17,399 nucleotides of DNA from Pilaira anomala (lineage: Eukaryota > Mucoromycota > Mucoromycetes > Mucorales > Mucoraceae), in the NCBI GenBank assembly GCA_025716855.1, contig JAIXMQ010000176.1, positions 1 to 17,399 on the forward strand, read 5' to 3'. Below the pieces are notes generated by a model. That model did not search any database. It was not told the DNA's origin and was given only the letters and a program-made list of their open reading frames with translations. This document shows, one piece after another, positions 16,251-17,399 of this stretch (position 1 is its first letter; every line of letters begins with the position of its first letter). The position numbers and the translations under genes were made by a program.

Positions 16251-16357
16251 ACCCTGAAACCGATCGTAATTCCTGAAAAAAACCTGAATAATCCCTGAAA
16301 ATGTGATTCAAAACCCTGAATCTCTGAATTTGCACTGAATTTGCACTGAATTTGCAT
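16251..16357. repeat. CTGAA-rich minisatellite
   Basis: CCTGAA or CTGAA occurs about eight times in roughly 105 bp, ending with tandem 11-bp units of the type ACTGAATTTGC. It lies beyond the 3' end of the transposon-like gene at the right edge and might be that element's subterminal repeat region. Confidence 0.7.
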
Positions 16358-16390
16358 TTAATGTTTTACATAATTTTTATTTGGAAATAA

Positions 16391-16485
16391 CACATAAAAA
16401 AAAATGAAAAAAAAATAAATTGAAAAAAAAAATTGAAAAAAAAAATTGAAAAAAAAAATTGAAAAAAAAAAATTAAAAAGAAAAA
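16391..16485. repeat. A-rich repeat with 13-bp units
   Basis: Four tandem units of TTG followed by ten or eleven A residues fill 16420-16472 inside a longer A-rich tract. The 68-codon Phe-rich frame on the other strand is an artefact of this repeat. Confidence 0.85.
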
Positions 16486-16486
16486 A

Positions 16487-16571
16487 GGGCATAAAGGCAT
16501 AAGGGCATAAAATAATAACAATAAATAAAGTATGGAACTAATAATAATAAATAAGGCATAAGGGCATAACA
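16487..16571. repeat. GGCATAA repeats
   Basis: GGGCATAA or AGGCATAA appears three times at 16487-16510 and twice at 16554-16569, separated by AATAATAAATAA-type sequence. Simple repeat with no evident function. Confidence 0.7.
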
Positions 16572-16637
16572 TAGCAATAATAAATAAGACATAAAAAAAA
16601 CATAATTAACATAATGAACATATAATACGATGAAGGT

Positions 16638-17398
16638 TTAGGGAGAGAAAGGAGTGTCTGCAAAATAATCATAATGGCCAACTTCAATAGAAGATCTTGA
16701 CATATCTGGCCAAAAAAAGTACATTCTATCTTTATGATGTATTTCTGAAATAAGTGCTGCTACAGGTTTTACCAGATCAGTTATAGGAACCATCTGAATG
16801 ATGGTTTTACTTGATAGTTCTGAACGGTTTGCTGCCTCGTGTGTATTACAATATGGAATATTGCCTTCATTAACTTCCACATTCACGAATATTTGTACCA
16901 CAGCAATCATTGCTTCTTTACCGTCTTGGACGTGCTTAAACAACAGAAGAGTTTTACAAAGATAAGGAACTTCTTCGTAATATTCCTCATCTACGTTTGA
17001 AGTAAGCCTTACCAAAGAGTATCTTGCAAGTTTGACTTTTCTACTTGTTGTCTTCAAATCGCTGTCAAAAGTCTTGCGTTTGTTGTTGGTATGAAGCGAA
17101 CTTGCAACCAGTACATCTTTTTGCAAATTTTTCTCATCAATATCCCACCAAGATGACAAAGCAGAACCAAGATTTAGGTGCTCATATTCGTGAACACTTT
17201 GTTTGTATTTGAAATCATCTTCGACAAATTCAAAAATCTTGCTATCATTATATTAGTCCTCGGCAGCAGTAGTAGCATTAGAGCATCGTTTTTGATAATT
17301 ACGTATGCTTCGTTAATGAAAGTATTTTCCGCATTCTTTTCCGGATACGTATTTGAGTTAATTTTTGCTTTAATTCTCCCAATTCTTCGTTCCATACT
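16638..17398 (-). pseudogene. C-terminal part of a transposon-like protein, broken, runs off the edge
   Basis: On the minus strand the segment 17395 to about 17320 reads M-E-R-R-I-G-R-I-K-A-K-I-N-S-N-T-Y-P-E-K, then the frame shifts by one missing base near 17318. The new frame reads S-I-R-N-Y-Q-K-R-C, hits TAA at 17255-17253, and then stays open from 17252 to the stop at 16638. It contains S-S-W-W-D-I-D-E, a basic patch K-L-A-R and a C-terminal region with Y-Y-E-E-V, L-L-L-F-K-H-V and M-Y-F-F-W-P-D. The E-R-x-I-G-x-x-K...P-E-x-N-A-E-N pattern and the later aromatic region loosely recall the C-terminal domains (DUF4218- and DUF4216-like) of CACTA/tnp2-type transposase proteins. That is recollection of a pattern, not a match I could test. 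The catalytic part, if any, is beyond the window. Confidence 0.4.
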
Positions 17399-17399
17399 T

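Noticed and set aside
16366..16572. 68-codon Phe-rich minus-strand frame
   Set aside because: Directly produced by the TTG-A10 tandem repeat and neighbouring A runs.
1..17399. tRNA, rRNA, CRISPR or riboswitch
   Set aside because: No B-box-like GGTTCGANTCC with a cloverleaf partner, no conserved rRNA words and no regularly spaced direct repeats were seen.

Overview
The window looks like transposon-rich, AT-rich eukaryotic DNA, most likely from an early-diverging fungus (Mucoromycota; Mucorales or Glomeromycotina are both possible). The reasons are 60-72 bp introns with GTAAGT/GTAAGC/GTAAAT donors, very AT-rich intergenic DNA, a LINE with a zinc-knuckle ORF1 and an APE-type endonuclease/reverse transcriptase ORF2, and fungal-type DDE transposases. 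I see no rRNA, tRNA, CRISPR array or bacterial operon, and no convincing host gene. This placement is inference; no database was searched.

Layout. 1-3744: non-coding DNA with no open frame of about 60 codons. It holds an AT microsatellite, a TATA-like box, a 121-bp tandem duplication (2402-2643), a pyrimidine-rich tract and a solo LTR (2908-3269) flanked by the 5-bp duplication GAGTT. 3747-13298: one composite element bounded by 26-bp inverted repeats and TA on both sides. Its own gene is a four-exon DDE transposase on the minus strand (6257 to 3932), broken by one TAG and one missing base. A LINE (about 6829-12715, plus strand) is nested in it. The LINE has ORF1 (6830-8323, probably continuing in the -1 frame to 8367), a frame-damaged ORF2 (8393-12528), an A40 run, about 97 bp of further sequence with AATAAA, a second short A tail and a 15-bp target-site copy. 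That order suggests a LINE 3' transduction.

13299-14399: flanking DNA with a short inverted repeat and, at 14059-14325, a relic of the C-terminus of a second transposase of the same family. 14400-15726: an apparently intact 1,327-bp Tc1-like element with perfect 37-bp inverted repeats, TA duplication and a 335-aa DD34E transposase. 15727-16637: non-coding DNA with several simple tandem repeats. 16638-17398: the C-terminal part of a further transposon-like gene (minus strand) with a stop and a frameshift, running off the right edge.

The genes do not form a pathway. The window is a stack of at least five mobile elements of different ages: decayed relics, a DNA transposon split by a LINE, a solo LTR, and a young Tc1-like copy. 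Seven inferred frame breaks are all single missing bases, so consensus error and true decay must be separated before any gene is called dead. The combination of an ORF-free AT-rich tract and an L1-like LINE resembles what is known of Mucor pericentromeres, a testable but unproven idea.
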